A stretch of DNA of 64,000 nt. Source: Neptunitalea lumnitzerae (lineage in GTDB: Bacteria > Bacteroidota > Bacteroidia > Flavobacteriales > Flavobacteriaceae). Location of the stretch: NCBI RefSeq assembly GCF_027924185.1, contig NZ_BRVO01000001.1:1550001-1614000 (forward strand), given 5' to 3'. The notes under the pieces were generated by a model that did no database searches, had not been told where the DNA came from, and saw only the letters and a list, made by a program, of their open reading frames with translations. The translations under genes were made by a program, and so were the position numbers. This document shows positions 9,242 to 17,834 of the stretch, in pieces (position 1 is the stretch's first letter; the number at the start of each line of letters is the position of its first letter).

Positions 9242-10237
9242 ATGAGAAAAACTAGTAGATTAAAAAGAATTGGAACATTTGCTGTTTTTGCAGCACTGTT
9301 AGTGTCTTGTAACAATGATGATGATTCTGATAGTATAGGTAACTGGGTTAAAAGATCTACGCTAGATGGTAAGGCAAGAAGTAGTGCAGTTTCATTTGTT
9401 ATAGGTAATAAAGGATATATAGCTACAGGATATGATGGAGATGATTATTTGAATGATACTTGGGAATATAACATTTCTAATGATTATTGGATGCAGAAGG
9501 CAGATTTTCCCGGGGCTGCTCGTACAGCAGCATCGGCTTTTGTTGTAAGTGGAGAAGGGTATGTTGGGTCTGGTTATGACGGGACTAATGAGTTAGGCGA
9601 CTTCTATAAGTTTGATCCAGACTCTAATACCTGGACACAAATTGCAGATTTTCCTGAAAACCCTAGAAGAGGAGCAGTTGGTTTTGCAGGAAGCTCTTAT
9701 GGGTATTTTGGTAGTGGAACTGATGGCGATAATGATAGAAAGGACTTTTGGAAGTATGATCCTTCAAACGACTCTTGGGAAGAAATAGTTGGTTTTGGAG
9801 GAGATAAAAGACATGATGCAGTAACCTTTACTATTGATGATAAAGTATACTTTGGAACTGGGGTAGAAAATGGAACTTATTTAACCGATTTCTGGATGTT
9901 TGATACTTCTAGTGAAACCTGGACAGAGTTAGAAGATTTAGATGATGATGATGATTACGATGTAATACGAAGTGGGGCAGCAGCATTTTCAATAAACGGG
10001 TATGGTTATATAGCTTGTGGGGTGTATAGCTCTCAGCTAACAAGTGTTTGGGAGTATGACCCATCAAATGATACTTGGGAAGAGAAAACAAATTTTGAAC
10101 GTGAGTCAAGATTATATCCGGTTGCTTTTTCTACAGGAACACAAGGTTTTGTTTTGCTTGGTAGAAATGGAAGCAACGCTTACTTAGATGACATGATGGA
10201 GTTTGATCCGTTTGCAGAATATGATGATGAGGACTAA
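9242..10237 (+). CDS. Kelch-repeat lipoprotein
   Basis: I chose the ATG at 9242 because it begins a basic lipoprotein signal with lipobox cysteine (TFAVFAALLVSC); the ATG at 9197 would add 15 residues in front. The mature protein is built of about six Kelch repeats, recognisable by recurring segments such as YGYFGSGTDGD, DFWKYDPSNDSW and VYFGTGVENG, giving a beta-propeller. The propeller contains an acidic loop (DLDDDDDYD) and an acidic C-terminus. Kelch lipoproteins of this kind are frequently next to DUF4907 genes in Bacteroidota, as here. It probably sits on the envelope as a binding or sensing partner; its ligand is unknown. Confidence 0.82.
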   Translation: MRKTSRLKRIGTFAVFAALLVSCNNDDDSDSIGNWVKRSTLDGKARSSAVSFVIGNKGYIATGYDGDDYLNDTWEYNISNDYWMQKADFPGAARTAASAFVVSGEGYVGSGYDGTNELGDFYKFDPDSNTWTQIADFPENPRRGAVGFAGSSYGYFGSGTDGDNDRKDFWKYDPSNDSWEEIVGFGGDKRHDAVTFTIDDKVYFGTGVENGTYLTDFWMFDTSSETWTELEDLDDDDDYDVIRSGAAAFSINGYGYIACGVYSSQLTSVWEYDPSNDTWEEKTNFERESRLYPVAFSTGTQGFVLLGRNGSNAYLDDMMEFDPFAEYDDED

Positions 10238-10267
10238 TTTTTAGAGTTTTTTTTAGTTCTTAAAAAT

Positions 10268-10320
10268 AGAGGTTCGGTGTTTAATTTCCCCCTCCGGACC
10301 TCTTCTTTATCTTTTTTTTA
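10268..10320 (+). terminator. Terminator between Kelch gene and DUF4907 gene
   Basis: AGAGGTTCGG (10268-10277) pairs with CCGGACCTCT (10294-10303) with one G-T pair, followed by a T-rich tail. It lies inside the presumed operon, so the Kelch mRNA may be more abundant than the downstream signalling genes. Confidence 0.65.
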
Positions 10321-10346
10321 AATAATTGAATAAATAAGCCGAAAGA

Positions 10347-10697
10347 ATGAGCGTAGTTGGTAGAAAGTCTTTACTTATAACAGGGATAGTTGTTTTATTA
10401 TTAGTTTCTGCATTTGGTTTTTTTAATAAAGTAATTGCAAAAGAACCCAAAGCAGATGAGCCAAAGGTAGAAGTGTATAAGGAAGAGAACGGATATGCTT
10501 ATAAAATTTTATATAATGATAAAGTTATAATAAATCAGCCATTTATTCCTGCAGTAGCGGGTAAGTTTGTATTTTGTACAGAGGAGGATGCACAGAAAAC
10601 AGGTGAGTTGGTAAAAAATAGATTTATTTTAAATGAAAATCCCACTATATCTGTAAAGGATATTAAAAGATTAGAGATATCTTTAGACTGTATGTAA
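10347..10697 (+). CDS. DUF4907 family protein
   Basis: This is a small membrane-anchored or exported protein of 116 residues with one N-terminal hydrophobic segment (SLLITGIVVLLLVSAFGFF) and a short periplasmic domain. The pattern GYAYKILYNDKVIINQPFIPAVAGKFVFCTEEDA is the hallmark of DUF4907, in which a lysyl-rich strand precedes an invariant-looking PFIPA. The family is typically found beside Kelch lipoproteins and LytS/LytTR pairs. It lies 16 bases ahead of the histidine kinase gene and is likely cotranscribed with it. Function is not established. Confidence 0.75.
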   Translation: MSVVGRKSLLITGIVVLLLVSAFGFFNKVIAKEPKADEPKVEVYKEENGYAYKILYNDKVIINQPFIPAVAGKFVFCTEEDAQKTGELVKNRFILNENPTISVKDIKRLEISLDCM

Positions 10698-10713
10698 TTT
10701 TAGATAACAAGCT

Positions 10714-11799
10714 ATGAAGTTTACTTCTGAAAGAAAAATAATATCAGTTCATGTACTTGTATGGGCTTGTTTTTTGTCCTTAAGTTGGGTGCAGTTTTAT
10801 ACTGATTTTAAAGAGGTTACTGCTGAATTTTATTATAGTAAAATAATAAACATAGCTATATTTTATCTTAACTATTTGTATTTTGTACCTCGTTTTTTAT
10901 TAAAACGAGAGTTGGGTAAGTATTTGCTTTTAGTATTATTTATCTTAGTGTTAAGAGGTTTGTTAGGAGAATTTTTTCAACCAGATTTTGTTAGGTTGAA
11001 TAGAATGGGAGAAGTGTTGCAGAAGCTTGGGCATAACAATCCAATGCCTCCTATGGAAGGCTTTAAGCCAGATATGGAACATGGTGGACCACCGCGTATG
11101 TGGGCTTTTAGATATGTAATGCCAACTATTGTTCCTTTTTTACTTATTGTTATTGGAGCAGTAATAAGAATGTATACCGAATGGAAAATAACGGAGGATA
11201 CAAAAAAAGAGATAGCAGCAAAAAAGGTTTCTTCAGAACTTCAGTTTTTAAAAGCACAATTAAACCCACATTTTTTATTTAATTCTTTAAATACTATTTA
11301 TTCGTTATCAGTTAAAAAATCAGCGGAAACACCTGAAGCTGTTATTAATTTATCTGAGATGATGAGGTATATGTTGTATGAGGCAGATAAAGATTTTGTG
11401 CCGCTAGAGAAAGAGTTAGATTATTTACATAATTATATCTATTTGCAAAGACTGCGTTTAGCAAATGATCAGGAGGTTAGTTTAAATATTCATGGAGATT
11501 ACCATCATAAAAAAATTCAACCTTTATTGTTTGTGTCGTTCGTTGAAAATGCTTTTAAGTATGGTACTGACTTTACCGGAAAAACTAAGATAAAAATTGT
11601 AATACGAATAGAAGATGATGGTCTTTCCTTTTATTGTGAAAATGTAATTGGGCGTGTAGATAAAGATAAAAATAGCTCAGGTATAGGGTTAGAAAATACC
11701 AAAAGTAGGTTAGCGTTATTATATCCAAATTCTCATGAGCTAAACATCAATAATAAAGATGGGAAATTTACAGTACATCTAATTATAAAATTTAAGTAG
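10714..11799 (+). CDS. LytS-type sensor histidine kinase (His_kinase family)
   Basis: This is an inner-membrane sensor kinase. Four hydrophobic segments occupy roughly residues 10-30, 43-62, 68-85 and 132-153. The kinase core has the phospho-acceptor motif LKAQLNPHFLFNSLN with His186, an N-box (VENAFKYG) and a glycine box (GIGLENTKSRL), all typical of the LytS/YehU group. Between the third and fourth membrane segments is an extracytoplasmic loop (about 91-131) unusually rich in Met, Pro and His. The partner regulator gene starts 3 bases after its stop. The signal is unknown; metal sensing by the loop is only a guess. Confidence 0.9.
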   Translation: MKFTSERKIISVHVLVWACFLSLSWVQFYTDFKEVTAEFYYSKIINIAIFYLNYLYFVPRFLLKRELGKYLLLVLFILVLRGLLGEFFQPDFVRLNRMGEVLQKLGHNNPMPPMEGFKPDMEHGGPPRMWAFRYVMPTIVPFLLIVIGAVIRMYTEWKITEDTKKEIAAKKVSSELQFLKAQLNPHFLFNSLNTIYSLSVKKSAETPEAVINLSEMMRYMLYEADKDFVPLEKELDYLHNYIYLQRLRLANDQEVSLNIHGDYHHKKIQPLLFVSFVENAFKYGTDFTGKTKIKIVIRIEDDGLSFYCENVIGRVDKDKNSSGIGLENTKSRLALLYPNSHELNINNKDGKFTVHLIIKFK

Positions 11800-11801
11800 T
11801 T

Positions 11802-12533
11802 ATGAAGTGTGTAATAATAGATGATGAGCCATTAGCTATAGATGTTGTTAAAAGTTATTGTGAGCGGATAGATTTTATAGAGGTGGTTGGTGTTTTTACC
11901 AATGCTATAGATGCGCATTTGGTTTTAAATAGCAATCAGGTAGACCTTATATTTTTAGATATTGAGATGCCACAAATTAATGGTATCGAATTTATTAATT
12001 CAATTTCTAATAAACCCTTGTTTATTTTTACAACGGCATACTCTGAGTATGCCTTAGAAGGATTTGAGTTAAATGCTGTAGATTATTTAATGAAGCCCAT
12101 TCCTTATCACCGTTTTGTAAAATCGGTGCTTAGAGCTAAGGAAATTATGAATTTTAAAAACAACCAAATACCTTCTATTATGAATACCTTTCCAGCCTAC
12201 GGGTCTGTAAAAGATGAACCAAAATTAATTTTTTTAAGATCCGATTACGAGAACGTAAAAGTAAATGTTAATGATATCAAGTACGTTCAGGGATTAAAAG
12301 ATTATCTTAAGGTAACTTTAGAAAGTACACATAAATCTATTATTACGCTTTCTAACTTTAAAGATATATCTGAGAAATTACCCAAACATAATTTTATAAG
12401 AATTCACAAATCATATATGGTAAATATCAACCATATTAAATCAGTTCAGAAAAGTAGAGTTGTTATAGGGGAAGAGAAGATACCTATTGGCGATAGCTAC
12501 AAAGCCGATTTTTTTAATAGACTTGGTATTTAA
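11802..12533 (+). CDS. LytTR-family response regulator
   Basis: This cytoplasmic DNA-binding regulator has an N-terminal receiver domain with the acidic pocket (DDE at residues 7-9), phospho-acceptor Asp53 in FLDIEMP, the threonine of FTTAYS and the lysine of MKPIPYHRF. The C-terminal half (about 140-243) is a LytTR domain, with the segments IKYVQGLKDYLKVTL and FIRIHKSYMVNI. It is the cognate partner of the kinase encoded immediately upstream. Candidate target sites are the repeats at 9007-9034 and 12535-12554 upstream of the Kelch and GLPGLI genes. Confidence 0.93.
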   Translation: MKCVIIDDEPLAIDVVKSYCERIDFIEVVGVFTNAIDAHLVLNSNQVDLIFLDIEMPQINGIEFINSISNKPLFIFTTAYSEYALEGFELNAVDYLMKPIPYHRFVKSVLRAKEIMNFKNNQIPSIMNTFPAYGSVKDEPKLIFLRSDYENVKVNVNDIKYVQGLKDYLKVTLESTHKSIITLSNFKDISEKLPKHNFIRIHKSYMVNINHIKSVQKSRVVIGEEKIPIGDSYKADFFNRLGI

Positions 12534-12534
12534 C

Positions 12535-12554
12535 ACTAGTTAGCATTAGTTAAC
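12535..12554 (+). repeat. Tandem 10-bp repeat upstream of the GLPGLI gene
   Basis: ACTAGTTAGC is followed directly by ATTAGTTAAC, matching at eight of ten positions. It lies just after the LytTR regulator stop and 110 bases before the GLPGLI gene, so it could be an operator. Chance is not excluded in such AT-rich sequence. Confidence 0.35.
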
Positions 12555-12664
12555 TCATAAAAACTCCCGATTACAGTTACTTTATATTCTTAAAATAAAC
12601 CTTTTTTAATTTATATAGTCTTATGACTGTATAACTAACCTAGGTGGTGTAAATCTTACTTTAT

Positions 12665-13531
12665 ATGAGAAAATACTATTATTACACTGTTTTGTTTTTT
12701 AGCTTCATGGTAAGCTATTCACAAAATTTTCAGGGAGTAGCCTACTACGAGTCTAAAACAGCTGCAAATTTTGATTTTGATAGGGGTAGAGATATTCCTG
12801 AAGATATGAAAAAGCAGATGGAGGAACGAATGAAGCGTATGCTAGAAAAAACCTTTATTCTAACATTTAATTCTTCAGAAGCAAATTATCTTGAAGAAGA
12901 GAAATTAGAAACTCCTGGCCAAGAGGGAGGGCGTAGAATGTTTGGTTTCATGGGAGATAGTAAGTACTATAAAAATATTCTAGAGAACAGGTACGTAAAT
13001 CAAAGAGAAGTTTTTGGTAAGGTGTTTTTAATAAAAGATACGTTGCCTAAACTTACGTGGAAATTAGAGTCTGAGACTAAAAAGATTGGTAATTATACAT
13101 GTTACAAGGCATCTGCTGTAAAATCTGTTGATAAACTTGATTTTAGAAGTATGCGGCCTCCAAGAAGACCAGACAATAGTAAGGATGCAGATACAACAAA
13201 AACATCTTTATTAGATGAGGTTACAATGCCTAAAGAAATTACAATAGTAGCGTGGTATACTCCTGAGATACCAGTTAATATGGGACCCGATGAGTATAAC
13301 GGCTTACCGGGTTTAATTTTAGAAGTAAATGCCGACCGTACAACTATTTTGTGTTCTAAAATTATATTGAATCCTTCTCATAAAGAAGATATTAAAGAAC
13401 CTACAAAAGGTAAAGAAGTATCTCAGCAAGAGTTCAATGAGATTTTAACTGCTAAAATGAAGGAAATGGAAGAGAATTTTCGAAATGGTGGCGGTCGTAG
13501 AGATGGTGGAGGAAGACCTGGTAGATTTTAA
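12665..13531 (+). CDS. GLPGLI family protein
   Basis: This is a secreted or outer-membrane-associated protein with a signal peptide (YTVLFFSFMVSYSQ). It carries the family-defining motif GLPGLI at residues 213-218 within YNGLPGLILEV, preceded by the usual AWYTPEIPVNMGPDEY. An early helical stretch (DIPEDMKKQMEERMKRMLEKTF) is Met/Glu/Lys-rich, and the tail is Gly/Arg-rich (NGGGRRDGGGRPGRF). GLPGLI genes usually pair with an adjacent TonB-receptor-like barrel, as here with 12 bases between. The biochemical role is unknown; association with an uptake or secretion pore is inferred from pairing. Confidence 0.87.
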   Translation: MRKYYYYTVLFFSFMVSYSQNFQGVAYYESKTAANFDFDRGRDIPEDMKKQMEERMKRMLEKTFILTFNSSEANYLEEEKLETPGQEGGRRMFGFMGDSKYYKNILENRYVNQREVFGKVFLIKDTLPKLTWKLESETKKIGNYTCYKASAVKSVDKLDFRSMRPPRRPDNSKDADTTKTSLLDEVTMPKEITIVAWYTPEIPVNMGPDEYNGLPGLILEVNADRTTILCSKIILNPSHKEDIKEPTKGKEVSQQEFNEILTAKMKEMEENFRNGGGRRDGGGRPGRF

Positions 13532-13543
13532 AGATACGAAACC

Positions 13544-16246
13544 ATGATTCGATTTTTATTAGCTGCCGTTATTGCACTTTTTGCAAGCAATACCATGTAT
13601 ACTCAAAACATAACTGTTAAGGGAGTAGTAAGAGACCAAGAAGGGAAAACATTAGAAATGGCAAATGTAATAGCTATTAATAATGAAACCCAAAACCTAG
13701 ATGCATTTGGTATTTCTAATACTGAAGGGAAGTATAAACTTAGTTTAAAAAGTGGAACAACCTATACCCTTAAAATTAGTTTTTTAGGATATAAGCCAAT
13801 AGAGGAAACGTATACCGCACCAAATGCGGATACCGAAAAAGATTTTATAATGGAGCTAGCAGCAGATGAGTTAGATGCTGTAGAGGTCACTTATGAAATG
13901 CCAGTAACCGTTAAAGGAGACACCATTGTATATGATTCTGATGCTTTTACCAATGGTACTGAAAAGAAATTAGAAGATGTGCTTAAAAAATTACCTGGAG
14001 TAGAAGTTAATGATGATGGAGAGATAGAGGTTGAGGGTAAAAAGGTAACCAAAGTAATGGTAGAAGGGAAGGATTTTTTTGATGGCGATTCTAAATTGGC
14101 CACCAAAAATATACCTTCGGATGCAGTGGACAAAATTGAAGTTTTAAGAAACCATAACGAAGTAAGTCAGTTAAAAGGACTTACCAATGATGAAGATAAT
14201 GTAGCCTTGAATATTAAATTGAAAGAAGGTAAAAAGAACTTTTGGTTTGGAGATATTACGGTTGCTGCAGGGCTAGATGAGCGTTATTTGGCGCATCCTA
14301 AATTATTTTACTATAACCCTAAGTATAGTATTAATATTATTACTGATTTAAATAATATAGGGGAGCTACCATTTACCATGCGAGATTATTTTAATTTCAC
14401 AGGAGGTTTTAGAAATTTAAATAGTAGAGGTGGTACCAGTTTTAGTGTATCTTCTAATGGTTTAGGATTGTCAACGCTTCAAAATAATAGAGCTAAAGAA
14501 ATTGATACCCGATTTGGTGCTGCTAATTTTAGTTACTCCCCAACAAAAACATGGGATTTAAGTGGTTTTTTAATTTACTCCTATTCAGATACGCAATTAG
14601 AGGAAGCTAGAATTAGAAAATTTGCAGACCCAGATAATGCTAATAATCAATTTGGAGAAGAGGAGACAGCTTATACAAATACTTCTCAAAATACCAATTT
14701 AGGGTTGGCCAAACTGAGTTCTACCTATAAACCTAGTAGCAATCTACAGTTTGATTACGATGCGTTACTTAAATTATCAGATCAAGAGGAGGCTACTAAT
14801 GTGGTTTCAATATCTAGTGTAACTGATGAGATTGATGAAAATAAAAGTCAGAAACCGTTATCTATAAATCAAAATGCTAATTTATACTATACGCTAAATG
14901 ATAAGAATATTTTTGCATTAGAAGCACAGCATCTATACCAAAACGAAGATCCATTTTACAATGCTATTAGGGCAGAACAGCCTTTTGTTGGTATTGTACC
15001 TACAGATAATAGCCAAAGCGTGTACAATATGAATCAGGAAAAAAAGGTAGAAACTAGTAAACTTGAGGCGAAAGTAGATTATTATTGGGTGCCAGGTCCT
15101 AAAAGTAATTTAAATTTTACATTAGGAACCACACAGAGTAAACAACAATTTAACTCTCATATATTTCAAGTATTAGATGATGATAGTACCTTGGGGTTTA
15201 ATGAGGAAGAATTAAATAATAATGTAGATTTTACGTTTTCAGATGTGTACCTAGGGTTTCATTACAAAGTAGTTTCAGGTAAGTTTACCTTTAATCCGGG
15301 TTTTACAGCACACACTTATAAAAGTACCAATGAACAGTTAGGAACAACTGTTTCCGATGAGTTGGTAAATATTGTGCCGGATGTGTATGTGAATTTTCAA
15401 ATGAAAAAATCTCAGAGTTTGCGGTTTAACTATGCTATTAGCAGACAATTTACCGATGTAAATAATTTTGCTCAGGGATATGTTTTTAGTAACTATAATA
15501 GCATGTATAGCGGAAATAGAAATTTAGAAAGTGCTTTGTATCATACAGTTTCGTTAAACTTTTTTAGTTTTAACATGTTTAACTTTACAAACATATTTGC
15601 TAATGTAAGTTATAGCAAACAGTTAGATGCCTTTAAAAATAGTAGTGCTATCACTGGTATTAATCAGGTGAGCTCAACAATTAATTCAAACTTTGCAGAT
15701 GATAATCTTACTTTTAACGGTAGATACCAACGTACATTTTGGAAACTAAAAGTAGCTACAGGGGCTAATCTTTCATACGCTAAAAGAAATAATATTGTAA
15801 ACCTTGAACGAAGTGTGTCAGAGTCGTTTACTCAAAGTTATAATGGAAGTATAGCTACTAACTTCCGGGAGGCTCCTAATGTAGAGCTTGGGTATAGTTA
15901 TAGCTTAAATGACTATGATAACGCAGGGTCTACAACTGTAAATTATACAGACAAGCCTTTTGTAAAATTTGATGCAGCTTTTTTAAACGGTTTTATATTT
16001 ACAGCAGATTATGATTATTACCATTTTAGGTCTAAAGATGCTACCGTAGATAACGAATATGATTTTTTAGATGCGGCATTATCATACCAAAAACCTGACA
16101 GTAGTTGGGAGTATAGTGTTGAGGTTACCAATTTGTTAAATACCACTAGTTTGAATCAGGATAGTTTTAGTGATTTATATAATACTACCTCTCAATATTA
16201 TATTCAGCCAAGATATGTTATGCTAAAAATTAAATATAATTTATAG
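13544..16246 (+). CDS. TonB-dependent receptor-like outer-membrane barrel
   Basis: After a signal peptide (MIRFLLAAVIALFASNTMYTQ) comes a carboxypeptidase-regulatory-like domain (about 22-110), then a plug-like region with LEDVLKKLPGVEVNDDGEI and VEGKKVTKVMVEGKDFF, then some 600 residues of outer-membrane barrel of the OMP_b-brl_3 type ending in an aliphatic-aromatic strand (MLKIKYNL). At 900 residues it is normal for the group. It is paired with the GLPGLI gene just upstream and belongs functionally to the Kelch/LytTR module. No SusD partner is present, so it is not a classical polysaccharide-utilisation receptor; the substrate is unknown. Confidence 0.85.
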   Translation: MIRFLLAAVIALFASNTMYTQNITVKGVVRDQEGKTLEMANVIAINNETQNLDAFGISNTEGKYKLSLKSGTTYTLKISFLGYKPIEETYTAPNADTEKDFIMELAADELDAVEVTYEMPVTVKGDTIVYDSDAFTNGTEKKLEDVLKKLPGVEVNDDGEIEVEGKKVTKVMVEGKDFFDGDSKLATKNIPSDAVDKIEVLRNHNEVSQLKGLTNDEDNVALNIKLKEGKKNFWFGDITVAAGLDERYLAHPKLFYYNPKYSINIITDLNNIGELPFTMRDYFNFTGGFRNLNSRGGTSFSVSSNGLGLSTLQNNRAKEIDTRFGAANFSYSPTKTWDLSGFLIYSYSDTQLEEARIRKFADPDNANNQFGEEETAYTNTSQNTNLGLAKLSSTYKPSSNLQFDYDALLKLSDQEEATNVVSISSVTDEIDENKSQKPLSINQNANLYYTLNDKNIFALEAQHLYQNEDPFYNAIRAEQPFVGIVPTDNSQSVYNMNQEKKVETSKLEAKVDYYWVPGPKSNLNFTLGTTQSKQQFNSHIFQVLDDDSTLGFNEEELNNNVDFTFSDVYLGFHYKVVSGKFTFNPGFTAHTYKSTNEQLGTTVSDELVNIVPDVYVNFQMKKSQSLRFNYAISRQFTDVNNFAQGYVFSNYNSMYSGNRNLESALYHTVSLNFFSFNMFNFTNIFANVSYSKQLDAFKNSSAITGINQVSSTINSNFADDNLTFNGRYQRTFWKLKVATGANLSYAKRNNIVNLERSVSESFTQSYNGSIATNFREAPNVELGYSYSLNDYDNAGSTTVNYTDKPFVKFDAAFLNGFIFTADYDYYHFRSKDATVDNEYDFLDAALSYQKPDSSWEYSVEVTNLLNTTSLNQDSFSDLYNTTSQYYIQPRYVMLKIKYNL

Positions 16247-16285
16247 CAAACAGTTAGGTGCAGTTTTGGCCTTTGCTTTTTGCAT
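16245..16285 (+). terminator. Weak terminator after the TonB-receptor-like gene
   Basis: AGCAAA pairs with TTTGCT across a 21-base loop and is followed by T-rich sequence. The stem overlaps the stop codon and is short, so the call is tentative. Confidence 0.35.
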
Positions 16286-16427
16286 ATTTTTCAATGAAAT
16301 TATTGAAAGATTTGTCTGAGATTTTATGATGAATATTTGGGTTCAACCTGTTGATTTTAAGGATGTTTTTTGAAGAATAGAGAGTTAATCTTAAAATAAT
16401 GCTAAAAAATTAGGGTATAAAAATGGT

Positions 16428-16462
16428 TTGGTATGTATTTTTAATATAAAGTGTTATATTAG
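16428..16462 (+). promoter_or_regulatory. Promoter of the NUMOD4/HNH-like gene
   Basis: TTG at 16428-16430 and TATATTAG at 16455-16462 (24-base spacer) fit the Bacteroidota promoter loosely. The first 14 bases (TTGGTATGTATTTT) recur at 34920, ahead of another gene. Downstream, AACAAC and GTTGTT (16473-16493) can form a 5' UTR hairpin. Confidence 0.45.
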
Positions 16463-16534
16463 CACAACTAAAAACAACTCCCCAACCGTTGTTAATGTTA
16501 ATTTATATAGTATTAACCCAAACCCTTATTAGGA

Positions 16535-17131
16535 ATGATTAGAAATTTTTGGAATGAGACGTGGAAGCCATTGGAGTTTGATGACAAAGTTTGTAAAACA
16601 GAAAAATTTAAAATCTCAAATTACGGACGAATCATTGATTGCAGAGGCGAAGAGGAAGTTCTTGTAAAACCTAAGTATGTAAATGGGTACGAAAAGCTAA
16701 CCGTTAGACTTTCACCTGATTACGTAAAAGAGAAACAAGAAGCTACCAAGAAGAAGATTAATAAGTTTACAACACGTTATGTTCACAAGCTTGTTGCTGA
16801 ACATTTTCTTGAAAAAGAAGAAGGTAAGCAGTATGTAATTCACGTGAATTACGAGAAAAAAGAGAACAAGGTTGAAAACCTTAAATGGGCTACCAAAAGA
16901 GAAAAGGAACTACACCAATTCTCTAATCCTGAGTTTAAGAATATTGATAGAGGAGACCGCATCAAGTATTCTAAACTTACTGAAGGTAGAGTAAAAATCT
17001 TAAAGAAAAAGTTATTAGATCCGAACAGAAGAACTCGTTTGAAAATTTTAGCAAAGCAATTTGGTGTTTCTGAAATGCAATTGCATAGAATTAAAACTGG
17101 TGAAAACTGGGGTCACGTAACCATTGATTAA
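16535..17131 (+). CDS. NUMOD4/HNH-like domain protein, free-standing
   Basis: This 198-residue basic protein starts with a NUMOD4-like module (WKPLEFDDKVCKTEKFKISNYGRII), continues with an HNH-nuclease-like fold (YVHKLVAEHF, then VIHVNYEKKENKVENLKWAT) and ends with a helix-turn-helix-like segment (LAKQFGVSEMQLHRIKTGENWGHV). These parts occur in homing endonucleases, but here there is no intron, intein or phage context. The usual aspartate after the second histidine (HxD) is Asn (HVN), so cleavage activity is doubtful. It has its own promoter and terminator and normal codon use, which suggests a domesticated DNA-binding role. I do not know a demonstrated function. Confidence 0.75.
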   Translation: MIRNFWNETWKPLEFDDKVCKTEKFKISNYGRIIDCRGEEEVLVKPKYVNGYEKLTVRLSPDYVKEKQEATKKKINKFTTRYVHKLVAEHFLEKEEGKQYVIHVNYEKKENKVENLKWATKREKELHQFSNPEFKNIDRGDRIKYSKLTEGRVKILKKKLLDPNRRTRLKILAKQFGVSEMQLHRIKTGENWGHVTID

Positions 17132-17152
17132 TATAATGGTTAAACTTAAATG

Positions 17153-17192
17153 AAAAAGGACTTTAAATGCTAAAATTTAAAGTCCTTTTTTA
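17153..17192. terminator. Bidirectional terminator between NUMOD4-like and LOG genes
   Basis: A long stem (AAAAAGGACTTTAAAT with ATTTAAAGTCCTTTTT) around a 6-base loop has A- and T-tracts on both flanks, serving both converging genes. Confidence 0.88.
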
Positions 17193-17215
17193 ATTATGAA
17201 TGTTAGATGTTGGTT

Positions 17216-17797
17216 TTAAATATCTTCTTTACCAATCCATTTGGTAACTTCTGGTGCTATGTAGGCCTCCATTTTTGTTAACAAGCTTTCTACTGTATCA
17301 CTAATTACAACCATGTCTCTGTATTCAGGTTTTAATAACCCTTTTTGTGTCATGGTATCTAAAAAAGCTATAAGTTCGTTATAATAGCCTTCAGTATTTA
17401 AAATACCTATAGGTTTTTTATGTAAACCTAGTTGTGCCCATGTAAGCATTTCAAAAAGTTCATCAAGGGTACCATACCCTCCTGGTAGTGTAATTACTCC
17501 GTCGCAAAGCGTATTCATTTTTTCTTTACGCTCTAACATTGTTTCTACCAGAATAAGCTCATCTAGCCCATGATGCGCAATTTCTTTTTGCTGTAAAAAG
17601 TAAGGCAAAACTCCAATAGCTTTTCCATTGTTTTCTATCACTCCATCGGCAACTTTACCCATTAATCCCAGTCGAGAACCACCATATATTAAAGCAATGT
17701 CTCTTTTTGCTAAAGTTTTACCTAAAAGGCTGGCTTGTTCTGCAAATGCAGGTGAATTTCCGCTACTAGATCCACAGAAAACAACAATATTTTTCAT
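17216..17797 (-). CDS. LOG family protein (TIGR00730 Rossmann fold)
   Basis: The 193-residue cytoplasmic protein carries the LOG signature PGGYGTLDE and the earlier GGSRLGLMG and CGSSSGN motifs. Members of this family hydrolyse nucleoside 5'-monophosphates to the base and ribose 5-phosphate; the well-known plant substrate is cytokinin monophosphate. In bacteria it is probably a nucleotide-housekeeping activity. The gene lies 37 bases downstream of metK on the same strand and may be cotranscribed. Product and exact substrate in this organism are inferred. Confidence 0.9.
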   Translation of the reverse strand: MKNIVVFCGSSSGNSPAFAEQASLLGKTLAKRDIALIYGGSRLGLMGKVADGVIENNGKAIGVLPYFLQQKEIAHHGLDELILVETMLERKEKMNTLCDGVITLPGGYGTLDELFEMLTWAQLGLHKKPIGILNTEGYYNELIAFLDTMTQKGLLKPEYRDMVVISDTVESLLTKMEAYIAPEVTKWIGKEDI

Positions 17798-17834
17798 GTT
17801 TAAAAAAGTTTTAATTTCTTAGTTATAAAAATAC

